Shown in pieces: positions 10,129 to 22,763 of a DNA stretch of 64,000 bases; positions within the stretch are counted from its first letter, which is position 1, and each line of letters opens with the position of its first letter. Source of the stretch: Zanthoxylum bungeanum (Eukaryota; Streptophyta; Magnoliopsida; Sapindales; Rutaceae); contig SKCR01036776.1 in the NCBI GenBank assembly GCA_019454045.1, positions 1 to 64,000 on the forward strand. Reading direction: 5' to 3'. The notes beneath the pieces are model-generated. The model was not told the origin of the DNA, ran no database searches, and saw nothing but the letters and a program-made list of their open reading frames with translations. Both the position numbers and the translations under genes were made by a program.

Positions 10129-12443
10129 ATGATTAAGCATGAAATTGAAATTAGGGTTCTTAACTTTAATTTGGGTAAAATTGATTTGAGCATGTTTTGA
10201 TGAAATTGTTTGATTGAGTATGCTTGAATGATGATAACTTAGAGTTATGCATGATCAATTTGATGAAAATTGAATTGGATTATTTTTTCCCCAAAATTTT
10301 GGCTTGGCCGAAAGTTTGAAGTGCCCTAAAGTCATGGTGATTTTTGTTTTTTGATCATTGGATGAGTTGAAAGACATGGGATAAATTGATTTAGGATTTA
10401 ATTGGATTGAAATCGAAATCGGATTTAAAAATCCCTCTAATTGCCGTGAGCTTCAAAGCATGAATGGGATTGATTTTTCTTCAATTATGTTGGACATGAA
10501 TTGATAATTAGAAAGCGTGATTAATTATGTAAATTGGTATTTTGGAAATGTTTATTTAAGTAGTTAATTATGGCTAATACACTTTAGTTAATTGAATTGT
10601 GAAATTTGGAATTTTGGAATTTAATTAGTTGGGCTAAATTTGGAATTGGGCTAATAAAGTTGTATTTGGGCTTAATGGGCTTGGTTGGGCCAAGTATGGT
10701 TTAAGAGAATTGGTTGGATCCAATTGGGCCTAAAATCATTTCCGTAAAGTCCAAATATGATAATGGGCCTTTTATGTTTAATTGGGCCTAATGGGCCTAA
10801 ATTGGTTTCTTGGCAAATAGGGTGATTCATTGATTGGGCTTTGGTTGCCAAAGCCCATGCCTTAAGAAATTAATTGAAAGCCCATTGGACTTTAATTAAA
10901 ATTGACATTTGATGTTAATTTGGCTTTGAGACCCATTAAGATTAGATTTAGAATCTAAGTCGCAAAGGCTCATTATTAAAGTGTAGTTATTTAATTTGGA
11001 ATTAAATATAGAATTAGTATTGAATACAAATTAAATTGGATTTAATATTGTAGTTTAATATAATTCAAGAATTCGTACTTTGAGTACTTATTCTTAAACG
11101 AGTCGGACTCACGCAAATCAAATCGTTGTTTGAACATTGGATGGTCATTAATTTCAGATTAATTAATTGGATTAGATTGATTGATAACATGCTTTGTGTG
11201 AATACATGGATGTGATGTATGAATAATGTATATCAGATGGATATTAGATGGGTGAGGGCAATTTTGGAAATTATTGTAATAAATTTAGAATTTATTAAAT
11301 TGGACATGCGTGTCCAGCCTATTACCTCTTGACTCTTTGTATTTCTCTTCTCACCTATTCCCTTCAATGTAAATGAGGTTTCTTTAGAAGTGTTATGTAA
11401 TTGGGTAGAAGTAAGATTTGTGCTAGCGGGAGAGAGGAAATGGAGAGATTTGTTCTAGGAACAACTTGTTTTAAATATCCATCCGCATATCATTATTAAT
11501 TTTTTTATCGCCCCTTATTATGCTTTTAGAATGCATGTTTAAGGGTGTATGATGAGACCTAATCAAAGATAATTAATTGGTTGCCAATTACGCAAAAAAC
11601 CCTCAATAAATATTAAGCATTTTTCCTTCTATTGAATGATTCATTCTCAAGATCCAAGATAGGCACTGGTTTGTTGGCCAAAGTCAAGACCTTTGTCCAT
11701 CGCGGATGTGTTTGAATCATTAAGGCTTTGTTCCATATCGCATGTCTTGTCCAAGTTGTGATTTGTTGGCCAATGTCAATATCACTTCTTGTCCATCGAC
11801 ATCGATTACGAAGCTTTCCAAGGTCAATGGGTCCCGCTTAACTGGAATCATTAAGTTTGTTGTGCCAAAGCCAATGCTTAATTGATTCAGAGGAAAAAGG
11901 TTAGGCAATATATTGGATATATTGGCATATATTAGATATATGTTTCGGATTTAGATGTCCACCTACTGGATCTAGGAATTGGATGAGATCCAATTGATCT
12001 TAGAGATCTACCTAGTTAAATATCATACAATTTATTGGCCAAAGTCAAGGTTTTGTGTTATTTAACGGGATCCTAGCCCACTAGGAAACTAGGTTTCTCG
12101 AGTACTCAACAGAGGGTTAGAGGCTCACCGAAAAATAGTGGGAGGCAAGTATTAAATTTGCAATTTCATTTAGATACTTGTCAATACGCGCTCATTTCAA
12201 CTTTTCTTCATTAATTTAAATATATATTAGTCGGACTAATATTTAATAGTTGTTTTAAGTAAACAGTTGGACTGTATTCAAACTACTTCAATTTATAGTT
12301 GATTATATAATTGGATTATAGTAATCAATATATTTGAATTTAAATAATCAAATTATAGTTGATTATATAGTTAGAATATAGTAATCATTATATTCAATAG
12401 TACCCGAAATCATTGATTGGATAGTTGGACTATTGAAATCAAT
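10129..12443 (+). other. Element E non-coding leader
   Basis: Collinear with the leader of A (4579-6757) and without a sense reading frame of note. The ggccaaagtcaag repeats lie near 11674, 11768 (ggccaatgtcaat) and 12037; the hairpin pair is at 12071-12098. A block at about 12240-12420 has direct repeats of words such as tatagttgattatat and atagttggactat, expanded relative to A. Confidence 0.8.
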
Positions 12444-12925
12444 ATAACTGAAAGATTAACGTTTAGAACATAATCCTGGGTGAAAATGTCTTTAAGCGGC
12501 TTTAATTTCCAGATTGGGAATAAAACCTCAGGACAGTCTTGGGAACCGAGAAGTTACTTTATTTGATAGAATGACATCTCAGGCCTAAGCCCGAAGTTGA
12601 GCAAATAGTGGAGCATGAGTTTTAGATGACTCATTGTGATGATAACTTTAGTGCTCAATGCTTTATGCTTATTGCAATGACTCTTTAATTCCGTCGTCAA
12701 AATTAAGGATTAGATCCTTGTACCATGATGATGAAATTAAAGATCTTCATAGATCTATTCTTAGATCTTATAAGTACAAATTGCATAAGAAGCTCTTTAG
12801 CTCGTGTATTTCAGAGGGTACATCTGTCGAGCACTAGGTGTCGCAGATGATTGCTGACATCGATCAGCTAGGTTAGCTGGGTATTACCTACGTGGCCGAG
12901 ACTACCAAAGATTTGATCTTATAGT
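12444..12925 (+). pseudogene. Element E gag, 5' part
   Basis: Decayed copy of the gag seen at 6758. Homology begins at about 12444 and runs to 12925 with many stops and small indels. Words matching A include the ggcctaagccc region and the segment gatgattgctgacatcgatcagcta, which supplies ancestral CAG codons where A has TAG. The segment ends at the F insertion; the five bases atagt before 12926 recur at 21756, where gag resumes. Confidence 0.8.
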
Positions 12926-14857
12926 TGTTGGACAATTATGACCCATAGCGTCACTATTTGTACAGATCATGGTGTTATTGTACAAATTAACTATGTGACA
13001 AAGGAGATTGCACTCCTATCATTTGTAATTAGATCACCTAGATGTATAAATGATAGGAGGTCCCTATGATTTTTTCCTGGACGGAGAATGATATGAGACA
13101 TTATCAGTCCACGAAGGATAAATCATTAAATATCCCTAGTCAGAGTATTATCGAGATTGGACATTGATAAATACGTAAAAGACTAGTATTGCACTTGTGC
13201 GCGTTGTGAGGGCACAACGACATAGTTCTCATATATTTGGGTATATGATACTCATGCAAGTGTAATAGGAGGTTGTGTTTTACCAATGGTACGGGAAACA
13301 GCTTCGCTCTGGATAGACCCCCTGGGAATTCCATTGGTAGTATGACTATGTGTCTATGGAAGTCCGAAATCAGGGTAGGTGTATTTGGTCTTAACCTGAG
13401 ACTTGCACCGCTAATACTTGCGACAATCAATATACTTTGGTTGCGGTCGTCCAGGGCTTTAACAGGTTTTGTGTACTCCAATACTCGGTATATTGAGAAT
13501 CGTAGTGTGTTGGGTGTGATGTCAAGATGGAAGTGTCACTCCAGTCATATGGAGATGATGGTCACGTAGGATACATGACTGGTTCTCTTAAATGCTGCAG
13601 CTATCGGGATAAAATGACAAGGTCATGTTTATCCGATTATAGAGACTAGGCACCAGACATCTGACATGTGCTTCGTACGGGGCAGACACAATTTCAGCCC
13701 CAGACCTAGCACGTGATCATCTGATACTGGACAGAAATACGCAATACCACATATACTACGCCTGATATAGATCCTTTATTCCTGTAAGGATATTTCCGGA
13801 GAATTTGGAAGGCATGACGCTTTTCTATAGGCCATCCTTGTCTTGTAAATCAGTATAAACGTAGTACTTGGTACTTACGTGTTCGGATAGTCCAACAACC
13901 GAATTTACTACCAACATATCCGTGGATCTCATGGGTCGCTTCCCAAAGATTCACCGATGACGTATGACTCGCACTCTAAATTAATCTGGGATTAATTGCG
14001 GAGATATTTTATCTGGGATAAAATATCATTAAAGAGAGATAACGATTAATTTGGAATTAATCGATTTATTAATATATTCGATATATTAAACAAAATTGGA
14101 TTTCGATGTGGAATTAAAATTAGATTTTAATTCGGGCGAACAAATTAATTTAGAATTAATTCGTTAGCGACGTGAATATTGACTTCGCTAGGCGTAATTA
14201 TTTTATTACCACGCAACGGAAAATTCGTTAATTTGGAATTAGCGAACCCGAGCCCGAGATTATTTGCGAGCGCATTCGCATTTCGAATTCGAGTGCGGCA
14301 CGCAAGTCAATTAAGCGTCAAATCATTAGTCGCATCAAGCGTCAAATCACTTGTCACTTTGAGTGATGTGACTTGACAACTTGTGATTGAGTGATGGAAG
14401 TGGTTGGAGCCTTTAATTGTTTGACTTTTGAAAGGCCAAATTCATTCCAAATGCATTTGAAATTCAAATGTGTGTATAAGATACACAAATTTGGAAACCA
14501 AACAAACAACTCTCTCTCTTTCACTCATTTCTCTGTCACACGCCCTTGGGGCAAAAATGGTTCATTGGTTCTGTCAAAAACAGAGCAGTGAAGGGAAACA
14601 TGCGAAGGTGATAGGGAAGTCTACCCATGAGCCGGGAATCGTTTGACGAAGCTTGGAGCTCAAAAATTGAAGACAAATGGGCGAAAACAGTGAGGACATT
14701 CAGCTCACTGCCGTGACAGTCCAAAGGCAGAAAATGGATTTTTTGTTCGTCTCGCGTCGCTCAACCGATCGATGTGAGTATTCCGTAACTTCTTCGATTT
14801 GTATTCGCACATATTTCATGCTTATTATTGATCTTGGGACCTTAATAGAAACCAACA
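12926..14857 (+). repeat. Element F 5' LTR
   Basis: About 1930 bp, beginning TGTTGGACAATT and ending GAAACCAACA, followed by tggtatcag. It has the family palindrome array at about 13975-14245 and a TCACATCA/GCGTCAAATCA cluster at about 14305-14400. It differs from A and E LTRs by roughly 12 percent in a stretch compared by eye, which defines the F/G/H subfamily. Confidence 0.94.
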
Positions 14858-14858
14858 A

Positions 14859-14867
14859 TGGTATCAG
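14859..14867 (+). other. Element F vestigial primer-binding site
   Basis: Only tggtatcag of the initiator-Met PBS remains; the next bases (catg) show that the agcc part was lost by a small deletion. Placement one base after the LTR end matches the other copies. Confidence 0.75.
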
Positions 14868-17188
14868 CATGAAATTAACTTAGGGTTAAAATTTGGGTAA
14901 AAATGTGTTTGAGCATGATTAATGAAATTGGATGATTTAGTGCTTAAAGTATGTTTAATTGATGATTGATTGGATCAATTTGTTGAAATTGTGATTGGAT
15001 CATTTTTTCCCCAAATTTTTATGTTGGCCGAATGGTGCCCTAAGTGTGTTCTTGGTGAATTTTGATTTTTTGATTCATTGGATGAGTTAGAATCATTCGG
15101 GAATATGATTGAATGTCGATTGTGGAATTAATTGGATTGAATTCGAATCGAACGTTAAATCCCCAAATTACCGAGAGCATAAGAGCATGTAATTGGGTTT
15201 GATTTTAATTAAATTGTGTTGGACATGATTTAATATTAATGAGCATGATTAATTGTACAAATTTGGTGTTTTGGAAATATTGATTTGGGTAATTAATAAT
15301 GCTATGCACTTTAGGTAATTAAATTGGGAATTTGGAATTTGGCAATTTAATTGAATTGGGCTAATTTTGGAAATTGGGCTTGAAATGTTGTTATTGGGCT
15401 TATTGGGGTTAGTTGTACAAAGTTGGGTTTAGGCAAAATTGGTTGGATCCAATTGGGCCCAAAACCGCATCCATAAAGACCAAATGCGACTTAATGGACC
15501 TTTAAAGTTTAATTGGGCCTAATGGGCCAAAATTGATTTATGGGCTTATGGGGTAACTCCCGGATTGGACTTTGGTCATCGGTTTGACCCGAGTTGACCA
15601 AAAGTCCATGCCTTAAGAAATTAATTGAAAGCCCATTGGACTTTAATTAAATTGATGTTGGACGTTAATCGGGCTTTGAGACCCGTAACGATTAAATTTG
15701 GAATTTAAGTCGTAAAAGGTTTATTATAAAAGTGTAATATTTAATTTGGAAATAAATAGTGAATTAGAATTAAATACATATTAAATTGGATTTAATGTTG
15801 TAGTTTAATTTAATTCGAGAATTCGTACTTTGAGTACTTATTCGTAAAAATGAGTTTGACTCGAGCAAAATCAAATCGTTATTTGAACATTGGATGATCA
15901 CTAATTATCAGATTAATTAATTTGATTAGATTGATTGATAACATGCTTGTGTGAATACATGGTTGCGATGCATGAATAATGTATATCAGATGGATATTAG
16001 ATGGGTGGGGCAATTTTGGAAATTGTAATAAATTTGATTTATTAATTGGACCTGTGTGTCCAGCCTTATTACCTCTCATTTCTTTGTATTCTCTTCTCAC
16101 CTATTCCCCTCAATGTAAATGAGGTTTCTTTAGAAGTGTAGTGTAACGGGTAGAAGTAAATACATGTGCTAGCAGGAGAGAGAAATAGAGAGATTTGATC
16201 TAGGATCAATGTGTAAAGTATCCATCCGCATATCATTATTATTTTATTATACGTGCTTTATTATGTGTTTAGAATGCATGTTTAAGGGTGTATGATGATG
16301 AGACCTTAACAAAGATAATAAATTGGTTTCCAATTTACACTAGAAAAACTCTCGTAAAATATTAAGCGTCTTTCCTTCCATTGAGTGATTCTCACTCAAG
16401 ATCCGAGACTGGCATTGGCTTGTTGGCCAAAGTCAAGGCCTTTGTCCGTCGAGGATGTGTTTGAATCACGAAAGCTTTGTTCCATATCAGTGTCTTGTCC
16501 AAGTTGTGGTTTGTTGGCCAAAGTCAAGACCACTTCTTGTCTATCGACATTAATTACGAAGCTTTCCATGGTCAATGGGTCACGCTTAACTGAGATCACT
16601 AAGTTTGTTGTGCCAAAGCCAAGGCTTAGTTGATTCATAGGAAAAAGGTTAGGTAATAGATTAGATGTATTGGCATATATAAGATATATGTTTTGGACTT
16701 GGATGTCCCCCTACCGGATCTAGGAATTGGATTGGATCCAATCGATCTTAGAGATCTACCTAGTTAATTATCATACAATTTGTTGGCCAAAGTCAAGATT
16801 GTGTGATATTTAACGGGATCCTAGCCCACTAGGAAACGCGGTTTCCCGAGTACTCGACAGAGGGTTAGAGGCTTGCCGAAAAATAGTGGGAGGCAAGAAT
16901 TGAATTTGCAATACTCATTTAATTACTTGCCATACGCGCTCAAACAAATATCATTCGTCAAATAAATTAAATGTTAGTTGGACTAATATTTAAATTTTTG
17001 TTTTAATAAATAGTTGCACTATATTCAAACTATTCATTTATAGTTGATTTTATAATTGGATTATAGTAATCAATATAATTGATTTTAATCTATTAAATTA
17101 TAGTTGATTAAATAGTTGGACTATTGTAATCATTATAATAAATAGTACCTAAATCGTTGATTAAATAGTTGGACTATTAAAATCAAGA
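14868..17188 (+). other. Element F non-coding leader
   Basis: Collinear with the A and E leaders. The ggccaaagtcaag repeats are at about 16424, 16515 and 16786, and the hairpin pair at 16819-16846. Both strands stay open over 16385-16638 (about 80 codons each) but with no conserved ATG. A block near 16980-17180 repeats atagttggactat-like words. No functional gene is seen. Confidence 0.78.
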
Positions 17189-17793
17189 TTAAATTGAAAG
17201 ATTGACATTTAAAACATAATCCTAGGGAAAATGTGTTTAAATGGTTTAATTTTCAAAATTGGGAATAATTTCAGGATGGTCCTGGAAAATAATAAGTTAC
17301 TTTATTTGATAAAATAACATATTATGCCTAAGTCCGAAGTTAATCAAATAGTAGAGCATAATCTTTGGAAGATTTATGTGATGATAACTTAAGTGCTTAA
17401 TCCATTAAGCTTGTCGCAGTAGACTCCTTAATTTTTGAATCAGAACTAAGGATTAGATCCTTAAAGTATGATACTGAAATTGAAGGATCTTCGTAAATCT
17501 ATAATTAGATTTTAAGAAGTACTAAATTGTAATTGATAACTCTTGAAGAGTTAATGACTATTCTCAAGGAGATAAAGTCAAAGTTTGCAATAAGGCAAGT
17601 AGCGCAAGGCGCACCTTACTTCGATATTCTAGAAGGCCAAGGCTTGGCCAAAGGCTTCTGGAGTGTTGAAACTGGCAAAGGCAAAATCATTACAATCTTC
17701 TGGGAAGATAAAGGACATATCCCAAAATGTCTGCCTAAATGTGGCAAACGGGATCGCGGAAGCGTGACTGCCGTTTGGACAAAGCAGACATGA
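17189..17793 (+). pseudogene. Element F gag remnant
   Basis: Homologous to gag of A but heavily mutated. The longest open piece (17533-17793) starts near the capsid end (LEELMTILKEIKSKF) and ends with a degraded zinc knuckle, CLPKCGKRDRGS, where the spacing C-x3-C and the missing His and last Cys show loss of function. The phrase covering the Lys-rich tail is shortened relative to A. Confidence 0.75.
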
Positions 17794-19898
17794 AGGAATT
17801 GAAGAACGAGCAAAGCTCTGACTTCAAATATGTTTGTCAATATTATGTTCACTACTAGTATTAAAATTAGATTTTAAATACTTAGTGTGGTACATAAATA
17901 TATTGATGTTCAGAATCTGTTTTAAACAGGATACTGACTTCAATAGAGATTTATCTGCGAATTGAAAACGAGACAAAAGTCGCTGTTTTAATCGTAGATA
18001 CCTAACTTTAGGAACTACCCTCGGGTGTGTACCTAAATTTGGAAACTGTTATAATGTAACTAGTTTGACTAGATACATTATCTTTATATTAGTGTTTGAC
18101 CCGCTGCGGGTGAACCTTTATATTCTAGAACACTAAAATGTTTTATTATATAAAGATGATATTGAGATATACACATTAGATGTGAATAAAAAAATTTATA
18201 TTTTGAATATAAATAATATCTCAAACATATAACATGACAAACAAATAGCTCGAACTGATTTGATCAGATGAAACTTAATTGTGACACAATTAAAAAAGAA
18301 TAGTATATCCACACTTTTGAAGAGTGGGTACAAGGACTGATTTGATTCCATTCAAATAAAGTCTACGAATCTAGTTTATTGGGCAAAGTGCCTAAAACAC
18401 TATTTACTTGGTAAAAGTGTAAGTGCCACCGATCTGTAAGCCATAGTTCATAGTGAAGCAAGTGGGCCCATGTCTAACTAGGCTAGAAGTGGATATGAAT
18501 ATTTTGTGATCTATACGGATGTGGCATTGCGTTATGGTTATGTGTCTCTTTTGAAGAACACAAATCAGAACCTTTTAAATTTCGACACGAAATAGACAAA
18601 CAGATCGGCTATAGTATTATACCGTCACGGTAAGACCGAAATGGAAAATACTTAAGCAATAAGTTTCTATTATACTTGAAAGAGTAAAGTATTCTTTCAA
18701 CGAGGACTCCTCCCGGAACACGTCAATTTGACGGTGTGTCTGAACTGAGTAACCGAATTTTGTTGGACATGATAAGGTTAATCATGAGTCGCTCTGAGCT
18801 ACCATTTCCTTCAAAGGATAAGCATAAACAGTGCAAGAACTTATTTAGAATAAGGTTCCATAAAATCTGTTTGACATACATCATATTAGATATGAACGGG
18901 AAAGAAACCGGGTTTCTCATTCCTGAAAATTTTGGTATGCTAGGCATATGTTTGGATGATACCAGACTAAAACCCAAGTTGGATAAGTGCCAATTGTAGG
19001 TTATCCTAGGGATACCATAATTATAGTACTTACACAACTCACAAGAGAACAATTTAATTGTTTCTCACCATGCGGTTTTCCTGAGAGGAATACTGATATG
19101 CAGTGGTAAGTGGGAGGCTAGTAAAACTCAATGAAAATCAGAGTAATACTATTCAAGGCACCGAATCCTTAATGGAACATAAATAGTTCATCAATGATGA
19201 AACTATACCATTAATCTTCGAATACACAAGAACCGCGTATGTCAGAGAGAGTCAGAAAACAACCTGGGGTATGGGTTTCTGATCTCACCTCATAAAGATG
19301 TCAATCTTACTATGGTATACCAACTGACTATGTATGGGGAAGTGATACGAGGTATCGACTCCCTATTATGGCAAAGTTCCATATGATTCGAAATGGATTC
19401 CATGTATATCAACAAGTTTGGACACTAGTTGATGTACCGCAAGGCATTGTGCCTATTGGTACTTGATAAGTCTTCAAGGATGACATACATGGATGGCAAC
19501 ATACCAACGTATAAAGCTAGGCTTTTAGCGGAAAGGTATCCTTATCAACATTATGTCGATTACGATTCAACCTATTACCTGTTGCCACGGTAAATCCATT
19601 TGGATAATGCTTGCTAAAGCTGCATGTTTCATGTATGAAATATGTCAGCTTTACGGGAAAATTGCTTTCCTGAAAAGGAAACGTTTAGGAGGATGTTTAT
19701 AACATCCTGTCGGTTTTGTCGTACCAAAACTAGCAAACAAGGTTTGTGGGTTGTTCGATCCATGTTTGGATTGAAGCAAGCATTAGGTTCTTAGAATTAT
19801 CGTTTTGATGTAATCATAATAGTGTATGATTTAATTCAAAACGAAATGATTCTTGTGTATATAAGAGGGTTAGTGGGTAAAATTTGGGTAAAATGTCC
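17794..19898 (+). pseudogene. Element F pol remnant (protease to partial RT)
   Basis: Stops and indels occur throughout, but the order of homology to A is clear: protease near 17850-18140, pre-integrase near 18280-18400, integrase core near 18440-18800, linker 18800-19300, RT from about 19330. The protease active-site codons are destroyed by a change also present in G and H (gattttaaatact). The TPPGT segment of integrase is recognisable near 18700. RT stops in the region matching DPCVYKK of A (about 19845-19870), after which an LTR starts; the YVDD catalytic segment and RNase H are absent. Confidence 0.75.
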
Positions 19899-21755
19899 AC
19901 TAAGGATATATAAATGATAAAAGTCCATATGATTAGTTCCGGATTAATAAGTTATGAGACAATATCAGTCCACGAAGGATGATAAGTTAATAAGACTAGT
20001 ATTTCACTTGTGCGCGTTGTGAGGGCACAACGACATAGTTCTCATAGATTTGGGTATGATACTCATGCAAGTGTAATAGGAGGTTTGTTTTACCAATGGT
20101 ACGGGAAACAGCTTCGCTCTGGATAGACCCCCCAGAATTCCATTGGTAGTATGACTATGTGTCTATGGAAGTCCGAAATCAAGGTAAGTGTATTTGGTCT
20201 TAACCTGAGACTTGCACCGCTAATACTTGCGACAATCATATACTTTGGTTGCGGTCGTCCAGGGCTTTAACAGGTTCTGTGTACGCCAATACTAGGTATA
20301 TTGAGAATCGTAGTGTGTTGGGTGTGATGTCAAGATGGAAGTGTCACTCCAGTCATATGGAGATGATGGTCACGTAGGATACGGGACTGGTTCTCTTAAA
20401 TGCTGCAGCTATCGGGATAAAATGACAAGGTCATGTTTATCCGATTATAGAGACTAGGCACCAGACATCCGACATGTGCTTCGTACGGGGCAGACACAAT
20501 TCCAGCCTCAGGCCTAACACGTGATCATCTGATACTGGACAGAAATACGCATTACCACGTATACTACGCCTGATATAGATCCTTTATTCCTGTAAGGATA
20601 TTTCCGGAGAATTGGGAAGGCATGGCGCTTTGCTATAGGCCAACCTTGTCTTGTAAATCGGTAAAAACGTAGTACTTCGTACTTACGTGTTCGGATAGTC
20701 CGACGACCGAATTTACTGCCAACATATCCGGGGATCTCATGGGTCGCTTCCCAAATATTCACCGATGACGTATGACTCGCACTCTAAATTAATCTGGGAT
20801 TAATAAGAAGAGAGAAAATTAATCTGGGATTAATTGCGGAGATATTTTATCTGGGATAAAATATCATTAAAGAGAGATAACGATTAATTTGGAATTAATC
20901 GATTAATTAATATATTCGATATATTAAACGAAATTGGATTTCGATGCGGAATTAAAATTAGATTTTAATTCGGGCGAACAAATTAATTTAGAATTAATTC
21001 GTTAGCGACGTGAATATTGACTTCGCTAGGCGTAATCATTTTATTACGACGCAACAGAAAATTCGTTAATTTGGAATTAGCGAACCCGAGCCCGAGATTA
21101 TTTGCGAGCGCATTCGCATTTCGAATTCGAGTGCGGCACGCAAGTCAAATTAAGCGTCAAATCATTAGTCGCATCAATCGTCAAATCACTTGTCACTTTG
21201 AGTGATGTGACTTGACAACTTGTGATTGATGTGATTGAGTGATGGAAGTGGTTGGAGCCTTTAATTGTTTGACTTTTGAAAGGCCAAATTCATTCCAAAT
21301 GCATTTGAAATTCAAATGTGTGTATAAGATACAAAAATTTGGAAACCAAACAAACAACTCTCTCTCTTTCACTCATCTCTCTCTCACACGCCCTTGGGGC
21401 AAAAATGGTTCACTGGTTCTGTCAAAAACCGAGCAGTGAAGGGAAGCAAGAGTGGATTTTGTGGCAAAATCACAAGTGCTAGCACACTTACGAGACATGC
21501 GAAGGTGATAGGGAAGTCTACCCATGAGCCGGGAATCGTTTGACGAAGCTTGGAGCTCAAAAATTGAAGACAAATGGGCGAAAATAGTGAGGACATTCAA
21601 CTCACTGTCGTGACAGTCCAAAGGCAGAAAATGGATTTTTTGTTCGTCTCCGCGTCGCTCAACCGATCGATGTGAGTATTCCGCAACTTCTTCGATTTGT
21701 ATTCGCACATATTTCATGCTTATTATTGATCTTCGGACCTTAATAGAAACCAACA
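19899..21755 (+). repeat. Element F 3' LTR, 5'-truncated
   Basis: The LTR starts within its own sequence at about 19903 (gatatataaatgataaaag) and ends at 21755 in CCAACA. The first ~150 bases are missing. A second deletion of about 60-70 bases lies near 19978-20005, removing the block around aaatatccctagtc. The PPT is not present. The first ~75 bases look more like the E-type LTR (ggattaataagttatgag) than the F 5' LTR, so the fragment may be recombinant. Confidence 0.88.
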
Positions 21756-21760
21756 ATAGT

Positions 21761-22763
21761 CTCTACCCGAAAGCTGGGGCAGGTTCATTATGAACCAAGA
21801 GTAAACTCTTGGAGAGTTGATGGATATGCTCAAGGAGGCAAAGCCAGAGCTTCTAAAAGGGGCAAAGGCAAAATCATCACAGTCTTTTGGGAAGACAAAG
21901 GACATATCCCAATATGTCTGCCTAAACTGTAGCAAACAGTGTCACTGAGATGTGACTGCTGTATGGACAAGGCAGACATGAAGGAAGTGAAGGAGGGGCA
22001 AGGCTCCGGCTTCAAGTATGATTGTCATAAACATGTTCCCTATTAGTTTCAAAATTGGATTTTTGATACTAGATGTGGTACATAAGATATGTACTGATGT
22101 GCGGAATCTGCTGATTAGCAGGATATTGACTTCAGTTGAGATCTAACCTGCGAGTCGGAAATGGGACGAGAGTCGCTATTTTAACCGTAGAATCCTAAAT
22201 TTAGGAACTACCCTTCGGGTGTGTACTTAAATTAGGAAACTGTTATAATGTACCTAGTTTGACTAGAAATATTATCTCTATATCAGAGTATAACTCGTTG
22301 CGGGTATACCTTTATATTCTAGAACACTAAAGTGTTTTATTTTATAAAGATGATATTGAGATAAGCACATTAGATGTGAATAACAATATTTATATTTTGA
22401 ATATAAATGAATCTCAAACGTATAACATGACAAACAAATAGCTCAAACTGAATTAATAACCTGAGAATTATTTGTGGCATTGTTGTCTGGGACACATCAA
22501 ACAAGACTCGTATATCCACACTTTCGAAGAGTCGATACTAGGACGGATTTGATTCTATTCAAATGATGTCTACGAATCTAGTTTATTAGGCAAAGTGCCT
22601 AAAACACCTTTTACTTGGTAAAAGTACAAGTGCCACCGATCTGTTAGCCTTGTTCATAGTGACGTAAGTGGGCCCATATCTAGCTAGGTTAGATGTTGAT
22701 ATGAATGTTTCGCGACCTTTACAGATGTGGCATCGCGTTATGGTTATGTGTTTCTTTTAGAAA
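21761..22763 (+). pseudogene. Element E gag C-terminus to integrase, second part
   Basis: Resumes E's gag immediately after the F target duplication: SLPESWGRFIMN matches SLPDSWSGFIMN in A. The zinc knuckle is degraded (CLNCSKQCH then a stop). The protease motif reads as DTRCGT followed by a stop, against DSGCGTHI in A. Pre-integrase (WHCCLGH) and the start of the integrase core (ASRYGYV) follow. Homology stops near 22763, where a reversed LTR fragment of G begins; the junction has three to four bases of shared sequence (gaaa). Confidence 0.8.

Larger units (their letters stand above)
12926..21755 (+). mobile_element. Element F: decayed Ty1/copia inside E gag
   Basis: Bounded by TGTTGG at 12926 and CCAACA at 21755 with a perfect five-base duplication atagt (12921-12925 and 21756-21760). 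It contains the 5' LTR, a vestigial PBS, the leader, decayed gag, protease, integrase and the first part of RT, then a junction near 19900 straight into a 3' LTR lacking its first ~150 bases. RNase H and the PPT are missing. F belongs to a subfamily shared with G and H, marked by LTRs ending ttaatagaaaccaaca and by a common lesion in protease. Confidence 0.92.

Noticed and set aside
13140..13569. Recurrent open frames of about 60-137 codons on both strands of the copia LTRs (for example 13140-13481, 13273-13569, 23523-23825, 29334-29675, 36991-37404, 40777-41067).
   Set aside because: They recur because the LTR is repeated. In an A-type versus F-type comparison about 22 base differences give about 16 amino-acid changes in the sense frame, as under neutrality. 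Starts are not shared and A-type copies are shortened.
20514..20762. An 82-codon antisense LTR frame with a recurring EATHEIPGYVGSK phrase (20514-20762, 23138-23386, 36686-36934, 40252-40500).
   Set aside because: Same reasoning: it is LTR sequence, present in each LTR copy, with no family similarity that I recognise and with variable ends.
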